From: CAYVQU01 sp964453155 | Lineage (GTDB): Bacteria; Chloroflexota; Anaerolineae; Anaerolineales; UBA11858 | Assembly (NCBI GenBank): GCA_964453155.1 | Contig: CAYVQU010000014.1 | Span: 1 to 52,107 of the forward strand | DNA length: 52,107 nucleotides | Reading direction: 5' to 3' | In this document: positions 7,765 through 16,265 of the stretch, piece after piece | Position numbering within the stretch: position 1 is the stretch's first letter | Layout: each line of letters starts with the position of its first letter | Made by a program: the position numbers and the translations under genes | The notes under the pieces: model-generated | Seen by the model: the letters and a program-made list of their open reading frames with translations, nothing else | What the model was told of the DNA's origin: nothing | Databases searched by the model: none

Positions 7765-8874
7765 CTAAATTACGAACTCACCATTCCGATACACCAATTC
7801 CCCATCCACCAAAATCACCGAATCTTCGCGTAAATCGCAAATCATGTCCCAATGGATGATCGAGCGGTTAACGCTACCCGTTTCGGGATATCCAGCCCCT
7901 AGTGCCAGGTGGAAGGAGCCGCCAATTTTCTCATCGAACAGAATGTGCCCGATAAAGCGGTTGATGTTGAAATTGGTGCCGATGGCAAACTCTCCGACAT
8001 ATTTAGCCCCCTTATCGACGTTGATCATTTCGTTGAGAAAATCTTCGTTTTTGGTCGCGGTGGCCTTGATGACTTTGCCGCGCTTGAAGGTAAGTTCGAC
8101 CCCCTCAACAACCCGCCCCTGGATGATAGCGGGATAGGTGAAACGCACCCAGCCGTTGACTGATTTTTCCACTGGTCCGGTATAAATCTCGCCGTCAGGC
8201 ATATTGTGTTCGCCGAACGAGTTCTTGAATACTCGCCCTTTGATCGAGAGAGACAAGTCTACATTGGGGCCCCGAACTTCAACTCGATCATGGCCTTCAA
8301 TTTTCTCGATAATTTCAGCCTGACGAGTTTCAAATTCTTTCCATTTGGCAACGGGGTCCTTCGTTTCTAAATCAGCGTAGCAGGCCCGGTAGACAAAATC
8401 CTCGTAATCGGCCAGCGACATCCCGGCTTCGTCAGCATACGCTTGGGTCGGGTACAGCGTAGTGACCCATTTGAAATTTTTCTCCGCCCCCCGCCACATC
8501 TGCGCCCGCAAAATGGGGGCTAATGCTCGTTGGCGCTGGGCCTGTTTGGCAGGATCGACCGCGGTCAATCCCTTAGGATCTGTTTCCGAGTGAATGCGGA
8601 TGCGGGATTCAAATTCATCGTAGGCCAGTTTGGTAAAGGTAGGGACGAAATCGAGTTGGGCGTCCCCGGCATGTTCAAAGAAAAGTTTTTCTTGCCCCGG
8701 AAATGCCAGTTGCAGGTGGGGATGCCCACCCCGATCCAGGATGGTGGCATACAGTGCCATAATCAGGGGTTGGGCGGTAGTGTTGGCTTCGATCAGCACC
8801 CGGTCACCGGGTACGATCTTGGCCGAATGGTCAACGAGAATTTCGGCAAATTTTTGAATGCGTGGATCAGTCAA
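7765..8874 (-). CDS. M29-family aminopeptidase (thermophilic metallo-aminopeptidase type)
   Basis: M29 enzymes remove N-terminal amino acids using a dinuclear metal centre. From the chosen start the likely ligands are E229 (DGEIYTGP), E295 (VGEFAIGTN), H322 (SFHLALG), H341 and D343 (IHWDM), with Y329 as the catalytic tyrosine. The length of 369 aa is typical. I use the TTG at 8874, which gives the family-typical MTDPRIQKFAEILV start. It has an AAGGAG ribosome site six bases upstream. A GTG at 8907 would add 11 untypical residues, and the -10 box at 8910-8915 would place transcription start downstream of it. Substrate specificity cannot be read from the sequence. Confidence 0.92.
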   Translation of the reverse strand: MTDPRIQKFAEILVDHSAKIVPGDRVLIEANTTAQPLIMALYATILDRGGHPHLQLAFPGQEKLFFEHAGDAQLDFVPTFTKLAYDEFESRIRIHSETDPKGLTAVDPAKQAQRQRALAPILRAQMWRGAEKNFKWVTTLYPTQAYADEAGMSLADYEDFVYRACYADLETKDPVAKWKEFETRQAEIIEKIEGHDRVEVRGPNVDLSLSIKGRVFKNSFGEHNMPDGEIYTGPVEKSVNGWVRFTYPAIIQGRVVEGVELTFKRGKVIKATATKNEDFLNEMINVDKGAKYVGEFAIGTNFNINRFIGHILFDEKIGGSFHLALGAGYPETGSVNRSIIHWDMICDLREDSVILVDGELVYRNGEFVI

Positions 8875-8909
8875 GGGGAACTCCTTGAAGGGGATTTTCA
8901 ATCTCACAA

Positions 8910-8915
8910 ATTATA
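8910..8915 (-). promoter_or_regulatory. Candidate -10 box for the M29 aminopeptidase gene
   Basis: TATAAT on the minus strand sits about 36 bases before the chosen TTG start, with a poor -35. Transcription would begin near 8903, after the alternative GTG, which supports the shorter protein. Confidence 0.45.
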
Positions 8916-9059
8916 TCACCGATATCTGAATTACAAACCTTGCAGATTCGGTAACAAAGTATGATGAAAGCAGGAATGCAGGAGAGAAGATTTGATCAGG
9001 GATCGTATTTATATCTCACGCAAAGCCACTAAGGCGCAAAGATTTTTCAGATTTTAGGA

Positions 9060-9156
9060 TATGATCTCAAAATTTTGGGGCAACGACAGGCATCCTGAGT
9101 AACGGAGTGTATCGAAGGGTGCGGGTCTGGCGTAATACCAAGATTTTGAGATCATA
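9060..9156. repeat. Small inverted-repeat element (MITE-like) carrying repeat copy B
   Basis: Arms 9060-9078 and 9138-9156 are 19 bases each and complementary except for one position. The 59-base interior holds another hairpin repeat, GCATCCTGAGTAACGG to GAAGGGTGC (9090-9122). No target duplication is visible. The rest of the 8908-9415 gap is AT-rich and holds fragments of common intergenic repeats (a CACGCAAAGCCACTAAGGCG stretch at about 9018-9040) but no convincing gene. Confidence 0.6.
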
Positions 9157-9249
9157 CATTTCGGGTTTTGCACCTGGAATGTGTCCTTATCTTCCTTAGG
9201 GAGAATGTTCCTGGTTTCCTGACTTCCTTAGCGATAAACAGACTCAAAT

Positions 9250-9278
9250 TTCACATCTCTATTCCTTTGCGGTATACT
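9250..9278 (+). promoter_or_regulatory. Sigma-70-type promoter of the polysaccharide gene block
   Basis: TTCACA (9250-9255), a 17-base spacer and TATACT (9273-9278) lie 138 bases before the oxidoreductase start. The leader (about 9285-9415) holds an AT-rich imperfect inverted repeat, CGCTAATTTCCACTAATT against GATTAGCGG. Confidence 0.6.
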
Positions 9279-9415
9279 GTCCCCGCAAACTTCAAAAAAA
9301 TAAATATGAAATTTACCACAAATAACGCTAATTTCCACTAATTGTAAAAATATATTCGTGAAAATTCGCGAGATTAGCGGTTGAAAATGAATTTGGGTAG
9401 TATCGGGAAAAAAGA

Positions 9416-11581
9416 ATGAAACAACTCCTTCAAAATTTGCGGACCGGGGAAACCTCGGTCGAAGATGTCCCCATCCCAACTCCTAAACCAGGAACTGCGC
9501 TGGTTCAAACTGCGGCTTCCCTGGTCTCAGCTGGAACGGAGCGGAAATTGGTCGAATTTGCTGAAAAAAACCTAGTTGGTAAGGCGCGGTCACGCCCCGA
9601 TCTAGTTCGGCAAGTGTTAGATAAAGCCCGCCGGGAAGGGCTGCTGACGACCGTCGATGCCGCTTTTAATAAACTTGATCAACCCCTGGCGTTAGGTTAT
9701 TCATCCGCAGGGACCATTGTGGCTGTTGGCGCGGGGTTACAGGGCTTTAAAGTCGGCGACCGGGTGGCTTGTGGGGGCGGGGGGTATGCAGTTCATGCTG
9801 AGTATGCCATCGTCCCGAAAAATCTATTGGTCCAACTACCCGACAATGTCGATTTTGAATCCGCCGCATTTTCTACTCTCGCCGCGGTTGCTCTGCATGG
9901 CTATCGGTTGGCAAATCTTCAAGTTGGCGAACGGGTGGGCATCATTGGCCTCGGCCTATTAGGATTACTGACCCTCCGGATCGCCCTTGCCGCTGGATGC
10001 CAGGTGTTTGGAGTCGATCCCGATCCCGAACGCGTTCAAATGGCGATAGGTGCCGGAGCCGCAGCCGTGACCCGCGCTCAGGCTGAAGAAGCTGCCCAAA
10101 CCTTCTCCAGTGGACGTGGGCTAGATGCTGTTCTAATCTGCGCGGGTACTGCCTCAGATGACCCTGTCAACCTGGCCGGGGCTATCGCCCGCGACCGCGC
10201 CAATGTCGTTGCGATCGGTACCGTTGGCCAAAACCTGCCGCACCGCGAATTTTTTGGCAAAGAACTAAACTTTGTCAACTCTCGCTCTTATGGCCCCGGT
10301 CGTTATGACCCGGCCTATGAAGAAGGTGGACAAGATTATCCCCTCGGTTTCGTCCGCTGGACCGAAGGCCGCAACATCGAAGCTATCGTTGATTTACTGG
10401 CAAATGGCAAACTCGATTTCACCCCCCTCATTACGCATCGATTCCCCATCGAAGAAGCCCCCAATGCCTATGAGTTGATAACTGGTAAAGCTGTTGAGCC
10501 GTTTTTGGGAGTCTTACTCATCTATCCAACCAAAGCCAATAGTCTGCATTCCGATCACGAATTACCCCGCACGTATCACGCTTCATCCGAACTCCAGAAA
10601 TCTAATAGAGTCCGACTTGGTGTTCTCGGTGCCGGCAATTTCGCTACCGCGGTTATGCTCCCGGCTCTCAAGAAAATTGAGAATGTCGAATTGGTTGGCA
10701 TTTCCTCCGGTTCCGGGTTGAGTGCCGCCCATGCGGCTAAAAAATTTGGTTTTCAGTACACGGCTGAGAGTGCCGATCAGATTTTGGCCGACCCCGAAGT
10801 AAACACCGTCGCCATCCTGACCCGGCATGATTTGCACGCGGATCAAACGGTCGCGGCTCTGCAGGCTGGAAAACATGTGTTTGTGGAAAAACCGCTGGCG
10901 TTGAACAGTGATCAGTTAGCAGTGATCCGTGATCAGTTACTGAAAACTGACGACCGGTTACTGTTGACTGGCTTCAATCGTCGCTTCGCCCCTCTGGCCC
11001 AAAAAATGTCCACCTTTCTCACCAATCGGACCGAACCTATCGTCGCTCATTATCGGGTAAATGCTGGTTACATTCCATTAGATTTCTGGCTCCACGATCC
11101 GGACATCGGTGGTGGTCGAATTATCGGAGAGGGATGTCATTTTGTCGATTTTCTAACTTTCTTGGTGGGTGAATCACCGACCTCGGTTGTAGCTCATGGC
11201 ATCCCTGATAATGGTGTCTACCGTGAAGATGTTGTCGTTTTAACCTTTGCCTATCCTGATGGCTCGGTTGGCACCGTCAGCTATCTCTCGAACGGGGACA
11301 AATCCTTCCCCAAAGAACGAGTTGAAGTCTTTGCTGATGGGCGAGTCGCGGTTTTGGACGATTACCGCAGTCTCGAAATGGTCCATAATGGCCGCCGACA
11401 AACTGTCCGCTCACGACTGCGTCAGGATAAGGGTCATCAGGCCGAATGGGAGGTCTTTGCGAACGCGATCGCCAATGGTGGTGAACCACCGATTCCCTAC
11501 GATCAACTCGATGGCGTCACCGCGGCAACCTTCGCCGCGGTCGCAGCCCTGCGGAGTGGTGAACGCGTTACAATTGGGTAA
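9416..11581 (+). CDS. Two-domain oxidoreductase: MDR-type dehydrogenase fused to Gfo/Idh/MocA
   Basis: Residues 1 to about 370 form a medium-chain dehydrogenase with a GYSSAGTIVAVG segment and a nucleotide-binding GLGLLG. Residues about 395-721 form a Gfo/Idh/MocA oxidoreductase opening with VRLGVLGAGNFA and carrying VEKPLAL and GFNRRFAPL. Such fusions occur in surface-polysaccharide and sialic-acid-like sugar loci and are thought to oxidise or isomerise a nucleotide-linked or free sugar; the substrate is unknown. The stop overlaps the next start (TAATG), so the heparinase-like gene is translationally coupled. Two 7-base-period tracts (10554-10581 and 10907-10941) lie inside the coding region, in the inter-domain linker and in a variable helix. 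Confidence 0.88.
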   Translation: MKQLLQNLRTGETSVEDVPIPTPKPGTALVQTAASLVSAGTERKLVEFAEKNLVGKARSRPDLVRQVLDKARREGLLTTVDAAFNKLDQPLALGYSSAGTIVAVGAGLQGFKVGDRVACGGGGYAVHAEYAIVPKNLLVQLPDNVDFESAAFSTLAAVALHGYRLANLQVGERVGIIGLGLLGLLTLRIALAAGCQVFGVDPDPERVQMAIGAGAAAVTRAQAEEAAQTFSSGRGLDAVLICAGTASDDPVNLAGAIARDRANVVAIGTVGQNLPHREFFGKELNFVNSRSYGPGRYDPAYEEGGQDYPLGFVRWTEGRNIEAIVDLLANGKLDFTPLITHRFPIEEAPNAYELITGKAVEPFLGVLLIYPTKANSLHSDHELPRTYHASSELQKSNRVRLGVLGAGNFATAVMLPALKKIENVELVGISSGSGLSAAHAAKKFGFQYTAESADQILADPEVNTVAILTRHDLHADQTVAALQAGKHVFVEKPLALNSDQLAVIRDQLLKTDDRLLLTGFNRRFAPLAQKMSTFLTNRTEPIVAHYRVNAGYIPLDFWLHDPDIGGGRIIGEGCHFVDFLTFLVGESPTSVVAHGIPDNGVYREDVVVLTFAYPDGSVGTVSYLSNGDKSFPKERVEVFADGRVAVLDDYRSLEMVHNGRRQTVRSRLRQDKGHQAEWEVFANAIANGGEPPIPYDQLDGVTAATFAAVAALRSGERVTIG
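10554..10581. repeat. Degenerate heptamer array in the inter-domain linker
   Basis: Blocks ATCACGA, ATTACCC, CGCACGT and ATCACGC keep a 7-base period and encode part of the linker between the two oxidoreductase domains. Confidence 0.4.
10907..10941. repeat. Heptamer array inside the Gfo/Idh domain
   Basis: Blocks AGTGATC, AGTTAGC, AGTGATC, CGTGATC and AGTTACT form five 7-base units. They encode a hydrophilic helix between VEKPLAL and GFNRRF, a position where the family tolerates variation. Confidence 0.6.
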
Positions 11582-13593
11582 TGGCACGAACTCGGCTGAC
11601 CCTCAAAGCATTGCGAGAACTCGGCCCCTGGCAACTGGGGCTGTATGCTTTGTATCAAGTGGCGCTGAAGAGTGGGTATTTCCGTTGGAAGATGGATGAC
11701 GAAAGACGGAATACTGAAAAAAATGGTCACCAGTCATCAGTCGTCAGTCATTTGCTATCCCTCCCTGATCCAAAGGAAATTGTCGGGATTATCGGTTCCG
11801 TTGGCCTTGCCCAACTCGTCACAGAAGCTGACGAAATTGTGAATAGCCAGGTCCGACTTTTCGGGGGACAGCCGGTTCCGCTCGATTTAACCCCACCCAT
11901 AGAAATTTCCCATTGGACAAACCACAAATCCGCGTCCATCCAGGTTAATTCGCGTCCCATCGATATTAAATACATCTGGGAACCCGCCCGATTTGGCTGG
12001 ACTTTCACCCTTGGACGGGCCTACCACCTAACTGGGGATGAGCGTTACCCCGAAGCGTTTTGGCGTTATTTTGAAGCATTCCAGGCTGCCAACCCCGTCA
12101 ATTTGGGGCCAAATTGGGCCTCCGCGCAGGAAGTTGCCCTTCGGTTAATTGCTTTTACCTTTGCAGCCCAAATTTTTGCAAATTCTGATCATTCCTCCGC
12201 ACCCCGCACCTCGCACTTGGCACTATCCATCGCCGCCCACGCTACTCGCATTCCGCCCACCCTATTTTATGCTCGGGCCCAAAACAACAACCATCTCCTC
12301 AGCGAAGCCGTGGGCCTGATCACCGCAGCCCTGGCCCTCCCCGAACATCCCCAAGCCCAAAAATGGCACCGCCTGGGTTGGAAGTGGTTCCAACGCGGCC
12401 TCGAAACACAAATCGCCGCCGATGGGACCTACATGCAGCAGAGTACGAATTATCATCGGTTGATGTTACAACTCGGGTTGTGGGTTGTGAGTGTTGGGCC
12501 TCAGTTGTCAGATGAGGGCGTGAAGCGTGAAGCGTGGCACGAGAAGCTGGCTAAAGCGACGGAATGGTTGTTAGGATTGGTTGATGCTGAGACCGGCCAG
12601 GTACCCAATTTAGGCCCGAATGATGGTGCTTACATTTTGCCATTTGCTAACTTGCCATTTGCCGATTATCGCCCCGTTTTGCAGGCAGCCGCGCGGACAT
12701 TTCTCGGCGAAAATGCATTTGGTACAGGTTCCTGGAATGAAATGGAACTGTGGTTAAACACAGGGAAAAAGGGCCAAGGAGTAGGGATGCACTCGCAACC
12801 CTCACCCCCTAATTCCCAACTCCCCACTCTCCACGCTCCGCACTCTTGGGCCTACCTGCGCGCCGCCCAATTCCACGATCGACCTGGCCACGCCGATCAA
12901 CTCCACCTCGATTTATGGTGGCGGGGCCTGAATGTAGCCCAAGATGCCGGAACCTATCTCTATAATGCTGAACCTCCTTGGGATAATGCCCTAACGCATA
13001 ATGCGGTTCACAACACGGTGATGATTGATGGTCTTGAGCAGATGACCCCGGCCGGAAAGTTCCTCTATCTCGACCGGGCGCAGGCCAAAATCGCTGCTCG
13101 TGAGCGCGCCAAAGATGGTTCCTGGCAGCGAATGACGGCCCAGCACGATGGATATCAGAAATTGGGCATCATCCACCACCGGACTGTCACAGTCCATCAA
13201 AATGATCACTGGCGCATCGAAGACCAAATTTTCGCGCCCACCATACATCGTACTCTGCACTCCACACGCTTGCATTGGCTACTTCCCAATTGGGAATGGC
13301 AACTGAATGGGGAATGGGGAATTGGGAATTGGGAATTGGGAATTTTGTCGCCACATGGTTGGGTTTCGATTCAAATTCAAGCTCAAACCGAAACGAACCC
13401 TCAACCCTCAACCCCCAACCCCCAACTCGTTCTCGCCGGAGAACTCATCCACGGTTCCGGTTATATTTCTCCCACCTGGGGCTGGGTTTCTCCCACATAT
13501 GGTGTGAAAATCCCCGCGTTGTCGGTTTCTGTTACAGTTGAAAGTCAATTGCCGATCAAATTTTTAACTGCTTGGAGTTTTCCTGATGAATAA
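11581..13593 (+). CDS. Heparinase II/III-family protein
   Basis: The 670-aa protein has the two-part layout of the heparinase II/III superfamily. An alpha/alpha-barrel covers about residues 90-350 (NNNHLLSEAVGL is the conserved Asn-His segment). A C-terminal beta-sandwich starts near 400 (HADQLHLDLWWRG, NAVHNTVMIDG). Known members are polysaccharide lyases, but many bacterial copies sit in exopolysaccharide loci where their role is uncharacterised, as here beside a sugar oxidoreductase and a glycosyltransferase. No signal peptide is visible. The gene contains at least six tracts with a 7-base period, all in linker-like regions, including GGGAATT-type repeats that encode NGEWGIGNWELGIL near residue 580. 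It overlaps the next gene by eight bases. Confidence 0.85.
   Translation: MARTRLTLKALRELGPWQLGLYALYQVALKSGYFRWKMDDERRNTEKNGHQSSVVSHLLSLPDPKEIVGIIGSVGLAQLVTEADEIVNSQVRLFGGQPVPLDLTPPIEISHWTNHKSASIQVNSRPIDIKYIWEPARFGWTFTLGRAYHLTGDERYPEAFWRYFEAFQAANPVNLGPNWASAQEVALRLIAFTFAAQIFANSDHSSAPRTSHLALSIAAHATRIPPTLFYARAQNNNHLLSEAVGLITAALALPEHPQAQKWHRLGWKWFQRGLETQIAADGTYMQQSTNYHRLMLQLGLWVVSVGPQLSDEGVKREAWHEKLAKATEWLLGLVDAETGQVPNLGPNDGAYILPFANLPFADYRPVLQAAARTFLGENAFGTGSWNEMELWLNTGKKGQGVGMHSQPSPPNSQLPTLHAPHSWAYLRAAQFHDRPGHADQLHLDLWWRGLNVAQDAGTYLYNAEPPWDNALTHNAVHNTVMIDGLEQMTPAGKFLYLDRAQAKIAARERAKDGSWQRMTAQHDGYQKLGIIHHRTVTVHQNDHWRIEDQIFAPTIHRTLHSTRLHWLLPNWEWQLNGEWGIGNWELGILSPHGWVSIQIQAQTETNPQPSTPNPQLVLAGELIHGSGYISPTWGWVSPTYGVKIPALSVSVTVESQLPIKFLTAWSFPDE
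11727..11754. repeat. Heptamer array in the heparinase-like gene
   Basis: TCACCAG, TCATCAG, TCGTCAG and TCATTTG are four 7-base units. They encode a Ser/Val-rich segment near residue 50. Confidence 0.55.
12194..12228. repeat. Degenerate heptamer array in the heparinase-like gene
   Basis: CCTCCGC, ACCCCGC, ACCTCGC, ACTTGGC and ACTATCC keep a 7-base period and encode a Ser/Pro/Arg-rich surface segment. Confidence 0.5.
12518..12545. repeat. Heptamer array in the heparinase-like gene
   Basis: GCGTGAA, GCGTGAA, GCGTGGC and ACGAGAA: two perfect and two diverged 7-base units, encoding a charged segment (GVKREAWHEK). Confidence 0.55.
12791..12846. repeat. Degenerate heptamer array in the heparinase-like gene
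   Basis: Pyrimidine-rich 7-base blocks (CCCAACT, CCCCACT, CTCCACG, CTCCGCA and similar) encode a Ser/Pro-rich linker (QPSPPNSQLPTLHAP). Confidence 0.5.
13309..13343. repeat. GGGAATT heptamer array in the heparinase-like gene
   Basis: Five consecutive 7-base units, GGGGAAT twice and TGGGAAT three times, encode an in-frame NGEWGIGNWELGI segment. This is the clearest coding-region array. Confidence 0.8.
13398..13425. repeat. CCCTCAA/CCCCCAA heptamer array in the heparinase-like gene
   Basis: Two copies of CCCTCAA are followed by two of CCCCCAA, encoding PQPSTPNPQ, about 55 bases after the GGGAATT array. Confidence 0.8.
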
Positions 13594-14077
13594 TTTCGGA
13601 AATCAATTTGCCACCGCGGTTGTTATTTATGATGATGGTCAGCGAATTTTGCTGCATAAGCGCGCCGATTTTCGGATTTGGGCTTTACCCGGTGGCATGA
13701 TCGAAACTGGAGAATCTCCCGACCAGGCTGCTGTGCGGGAGGTTTTTGAGGAAACCGGTTATCATGTCGAGATTGATAAACTTATCGGAGTCTACCGACG
13801 GCCGCAGCTCCAAGATGAACGCCATGTTTACCGGGCGTTCCTGATTGGCGGCAAACCCATTGAGCGCGGCCCAGAGACTCTAGCAGTGGATTGGTTCTAT
13901 CCTGAGCAGCTTCCATCCAGATTGGCTCCCTCCGTGAACGAAATTGTGGCCGATGCCCTGGCAAATCACAATGATATCCTGATGAAAGAGCAATTTTATC
14001 CGGCCTGGAAGATCAAAATGTTCCAGACATTATTGGGGCTGCGAGATAAATTGAATCAAATCAGGGGGAGAGTTTAA
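13586..14077 (+). CDS. Nudix hydrolase
   Basis: The Nudix box is clear (GGMIETGES followed by REVFEETGY), within a beta-alpha-beta Nudix core at about residues 8-130. The 163-aa length is normal, with a short helical tail. The substrate cannot be told from the box; in this context a nucleotide-sugar or nucleoside diphosphate derivative is possible. The ATG overlaps the end of the heparinase-like gene by eight bases and the next gene begins one base after its stop, so it is embedded in the same operon. Confidence 0.88.
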   Translation: MNNFGNQFATAVVIYDDGQRILLHKRADFRIWALPGGMIETGESPDQAAVREVFEETGYHVEIDKLIGVYRRPQLQDERHVYRAFLIGGKPIERGPETLAVDWFYPEQLPSRLAPSVNEIVADALANHNDILMKEQFYPAWKIKMFQTLLGLRDKLNQIRGRV

Positions 14078-14078
14078 A

Positions 14079-14759
14079 TTGGGTTCGAGGCGGCAGTCAG
14101 CAATTTCCCAACTGGCTGAGTTGATTTGTGCGGTCGATCGTTCCCATCCAGTACGCGTCGCGATCAACGGGGGGGATGCAGCCGGGAAAACGATGTTGGC
14201 GGATGAGTTAGTTGCACTGCTTCAGGCTGCGAGCAGAAAAGTCGTACGAGCCTCGGTGGATGATTTCCTTAATCCTCGATCCATCCGGTATAAACAGGGG
14301 GCAAACTCACCCGAAGGATATTACCAAGATTCTTTTAATAATGCAGCAATTGTACGGGAAGTCTTGATGCCTCTTGGGCCGGATGGAACGCGGCAAATCC
14401 GTCGGAAAATTTATGATTTACAGACAGAAACTCCGCTTGATGAACCGGTAATTGAAATCCATCCCAAGACGATTTTGTTGTTTGATGGGGTTTTCCTATT
14501 ACGACCCGAGTTGAGGCCCTATTGGGATTTTTCCATTTTTATTGAGGTTGATTTTGCGATATCTGTCTCGCGGGCAGTAGCCCGGGATGTTAAGAATTCT
14601 GAAGGTAAATTGAACCCGAAAGACCGACAAGACAGGTATAATCAGCGCTACGTTCCCGGTCAACAGCTCTATTTTGTTGAAGCTCAACCAAGGCAATTTG
14701 CAGATGTTATTTTCGATAATAATGACATCGAGCAGCCAATACTTATCAGTAACAAGTGA
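14079..14759 (+). CDS. Uridine kinase-like P-loop kinase
   Basis: Members of this family phosphorylate uridine/cytidine or related small substrates. The Walker A loop is GGDAAGKT at residues 31-38. The DDF at 61-63 matches the substrate-binding DDF of uridine kinase-like proteins, and LLFDGVFLL matches the following strand. The C-terminal region has QRYVPGQQLYF, typical of a bacterial group annotated as uridine kinase without proof. The 226-aa length fits. Start is TTG at 14079 with a GGGGGAG ribosome site about nine bases upstream. A 17-base palindrome overlaps its stop codon. Confidence 0.8.
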   Translation: MGSRRQSAISQLAELICAVDRSHPVRVAINGGDAAGKTMLADELVALLQAASRKVVRASVDDFLNPRSIRYKQGANSPEGYYQDSFNNAAIVREVLMPLGPDGTRQIRRKIYDLQTETPLDEPVIEIHPKTILLFDGVFLLRPELRPYWDFSIFIEVDFAISVSRAVARDVKNSEGKLNPKDRQDRYNQRYVPGQQLYFVEAQPRQFADVIFDNNDIEQPILISNK

Positions 14760-14769
14760 CAGTCACTTG
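14753..14769. repeat. CAAGTGAC-A-GTCACTTG palindrome
   Basis: A perfect 8+1+8 dyad overlaps the stop codon of the uridine-kinase-like gene. The half GACAGTCACTTGG recurs at 48119-48131 and, with one change, at 39093-39105, each time just after a gene. Confidence 0.6.
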
Positions 14770-14862
14770 GATATTTGAGGTAATCTTTTCTCTCCAAGAT
14801 AATTTTGTTTGGAAATTCAAAGTGACTATCACCTTCATGTCAGACGGAAATAAAACGGAAAT

Positions 14863-16068
14863 ATGCACATCCTATTAGTCCATCAGGCTTTTGCCGCGCT
14901 CAACGAGCCGGGGGGAACCCGCCATCATGAAATTGCCCTGTATTTGGTCTCGCAGGGGCATCAGGTGACGATTATTACCAGCCCGGTCAGTTATTTAACA
15001 GGAGAAGCGGCCGTGGGCGGCGTGGATGTAACCGAAAATGGTGTCCGCATTATTCGGCCGCCAGTGTATCGGGCTTTGCACCGGAGTTTTGTGCATCGCG
15101 TGATTAACTTTTTGTCCTTTATGATTTCTTCGTTTGTCGCGGGATTGCGGGTGAAGAATGTTGATTTGGTCTGGGGGACCTCTCCGCCCATTTTTCAGGG
15201 CGTGACAGCCTGGTTGTTGGCCCGCGTGAAAAGAGTACCGTTTTTGTTTGAAATTCGCGATTTGTGGCCCGCATTTGCGGTCGCAGTGGGCGTATTGACG
15301 AATCCCTGGTTGATTCGCGCCTCCGAGTGGTTGGAGCGATTTTTGTATCGTCGAGCGGATCAACTGATGGTCAATTCGCCAGGATTTATTGCGCATATTC
15401 AGCACCGCGGTGGAGATGAAATTGAACTAGTGCCCAATGGGGTCGATGTCGACATGTTTGATCCCTCGGATGAGGGCCCAGACTTTAGAACCGAACATGG
15501 GCTTGGGGATAAATTCGTGGCTTTATATGCTGGTGCGCATGGGATGTCGAATGATCTGGACGTTGTTTTGGATGCGGCGAATTTATTGCGAGAAAATCCA
15601 AAGGTGGCGATTGTTTTTGTCGGAGATGGGAAGGAAAAACCAGGTTTAGAAAAACAGGCAGAAATATTGGGGTTGGAGAATATTTATTTTGTGCCATCTA
15701 TCCCCAAAATCCAAATGTCAGGGGCCCTGGCCGCGGCGGATGCCTGTATCGCCATCCTGAAACCCATCGAAATGTACAAGACTGTCTATCCTAATAAAGT
15801 CTTTGATTATATGGCCGCCGGACGGCCGGTGATCTTGGCGATGGCGGGGGTGATTCGGGAAGTCGTTGAGAAGGCAGGCGCGGGTATTTCAGTTCCATCG
15901 GGTGATGCGCAAAAGCTGGCTGATGCGATCCGATTTTTGGCTGAAAATCAGCCCCAAGGGCAAATTTGGGGGCAAAATGGACGCGATTATGTGGTTCGCT
16001 ATTTTGATCGCACTAGGCTGGCTGATAAACTCATGAGTATTATGGAAAAATTGATCACGGCAGGGTAA
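14863..16068 (+). CDS. WbuB-like family 4 glycosyltransferase
   Basis: A GT-B glycosyltransferase of 401 aa. The N-terminal half opens with HILLVHQAF and PGGTRHHE and has WGTSPPIFQGV and FEIRDLWP, typical of the WbuB/FnlA-locus group that adds fucosamine-type sugars. The C-terminal half has GAHGMSNDLDVVLDAA and NKVFDYMAAGRPVI, the donor-binding segment. It probably transfers a sugar from a nucleotide donor during exopolysaccharide or cell-surface glycan assembly; donor and acceptor are unknown. It follows the uridine-kinase-like gene after about 100 bases. With the two-domain oxidoreductase and heparinase-like genes upstream, it supports a polysaccharide role for the block. Confidence 0.88.
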   Translation: MHILLVHQAFAALNEPGGTRHHEIALYLVSQGHQVTIITSPVSYLTGEAAVGGVDVTENGVRIIRPPVYRALHRSFVHRVINFLSFMISSFVAGLRVKNVDLVWGTSPPIFQGVTAWLLARVKRVPFLFEIRDLWPAFAVAVGVLTNPWLIRASEWLERFLYRRADQLMVNSPGFIAHIQHRGGDEIELVPNGVDVDMFDPSDEGPDFRTEHGLGDKFVALYAGAHGMSNDLDVVLDAANLLRENPKVAIVFVGDGKEKPGLEKQAEILGLENIYFVPSIPKIQMSGALAAADACIAILKPIEMYKTVYPNKVFDYMAAGRPVILAMAGVIREVVEKAGAGISVPSGDAQKLADAIRFLAENQPQGQIWGQNGRDYVVRYFDRTRLADKLMSIMEKLITAG

Positions 16069-16177
16069 GAAACCGGGCCGTAAATATGTCTTGGGGGTGA
16101 TGAAAAAGCTTGATCGTTAGAACCTTGTTAGAATCATACAGTGGGGCTTGGAACAGCTACCTTGGGAAGCCGTCCAT

Positions 16178-16186
16178 TGGTATAAT
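16178..16186 (+). promoter_or_regulatory. Extended -10 promoter of ftsH
   Basis: TGGTATAAT is a TGn-extended consensus -10. No good -35 is needed for this class and none is seen. It predicts a leader of about 73 bases before the ftsH GTG. Confidence 0.6.
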
Positions 16187-16265
16187 TTGTCGACCTAGTT
16201 TGTCTTGTTCGGGGTTGGGCTTGTGACTTACACACCCAAGCTAGCGCCCCATTTTGGAGGTTTTT

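Noticed and set aside
9228..9479. 83-codon minus-strand frame before the oxidoreductase gene
   Set aside because: AT-rich leader with inverted repeats and a plus-strand promoter; protein has no coding character.
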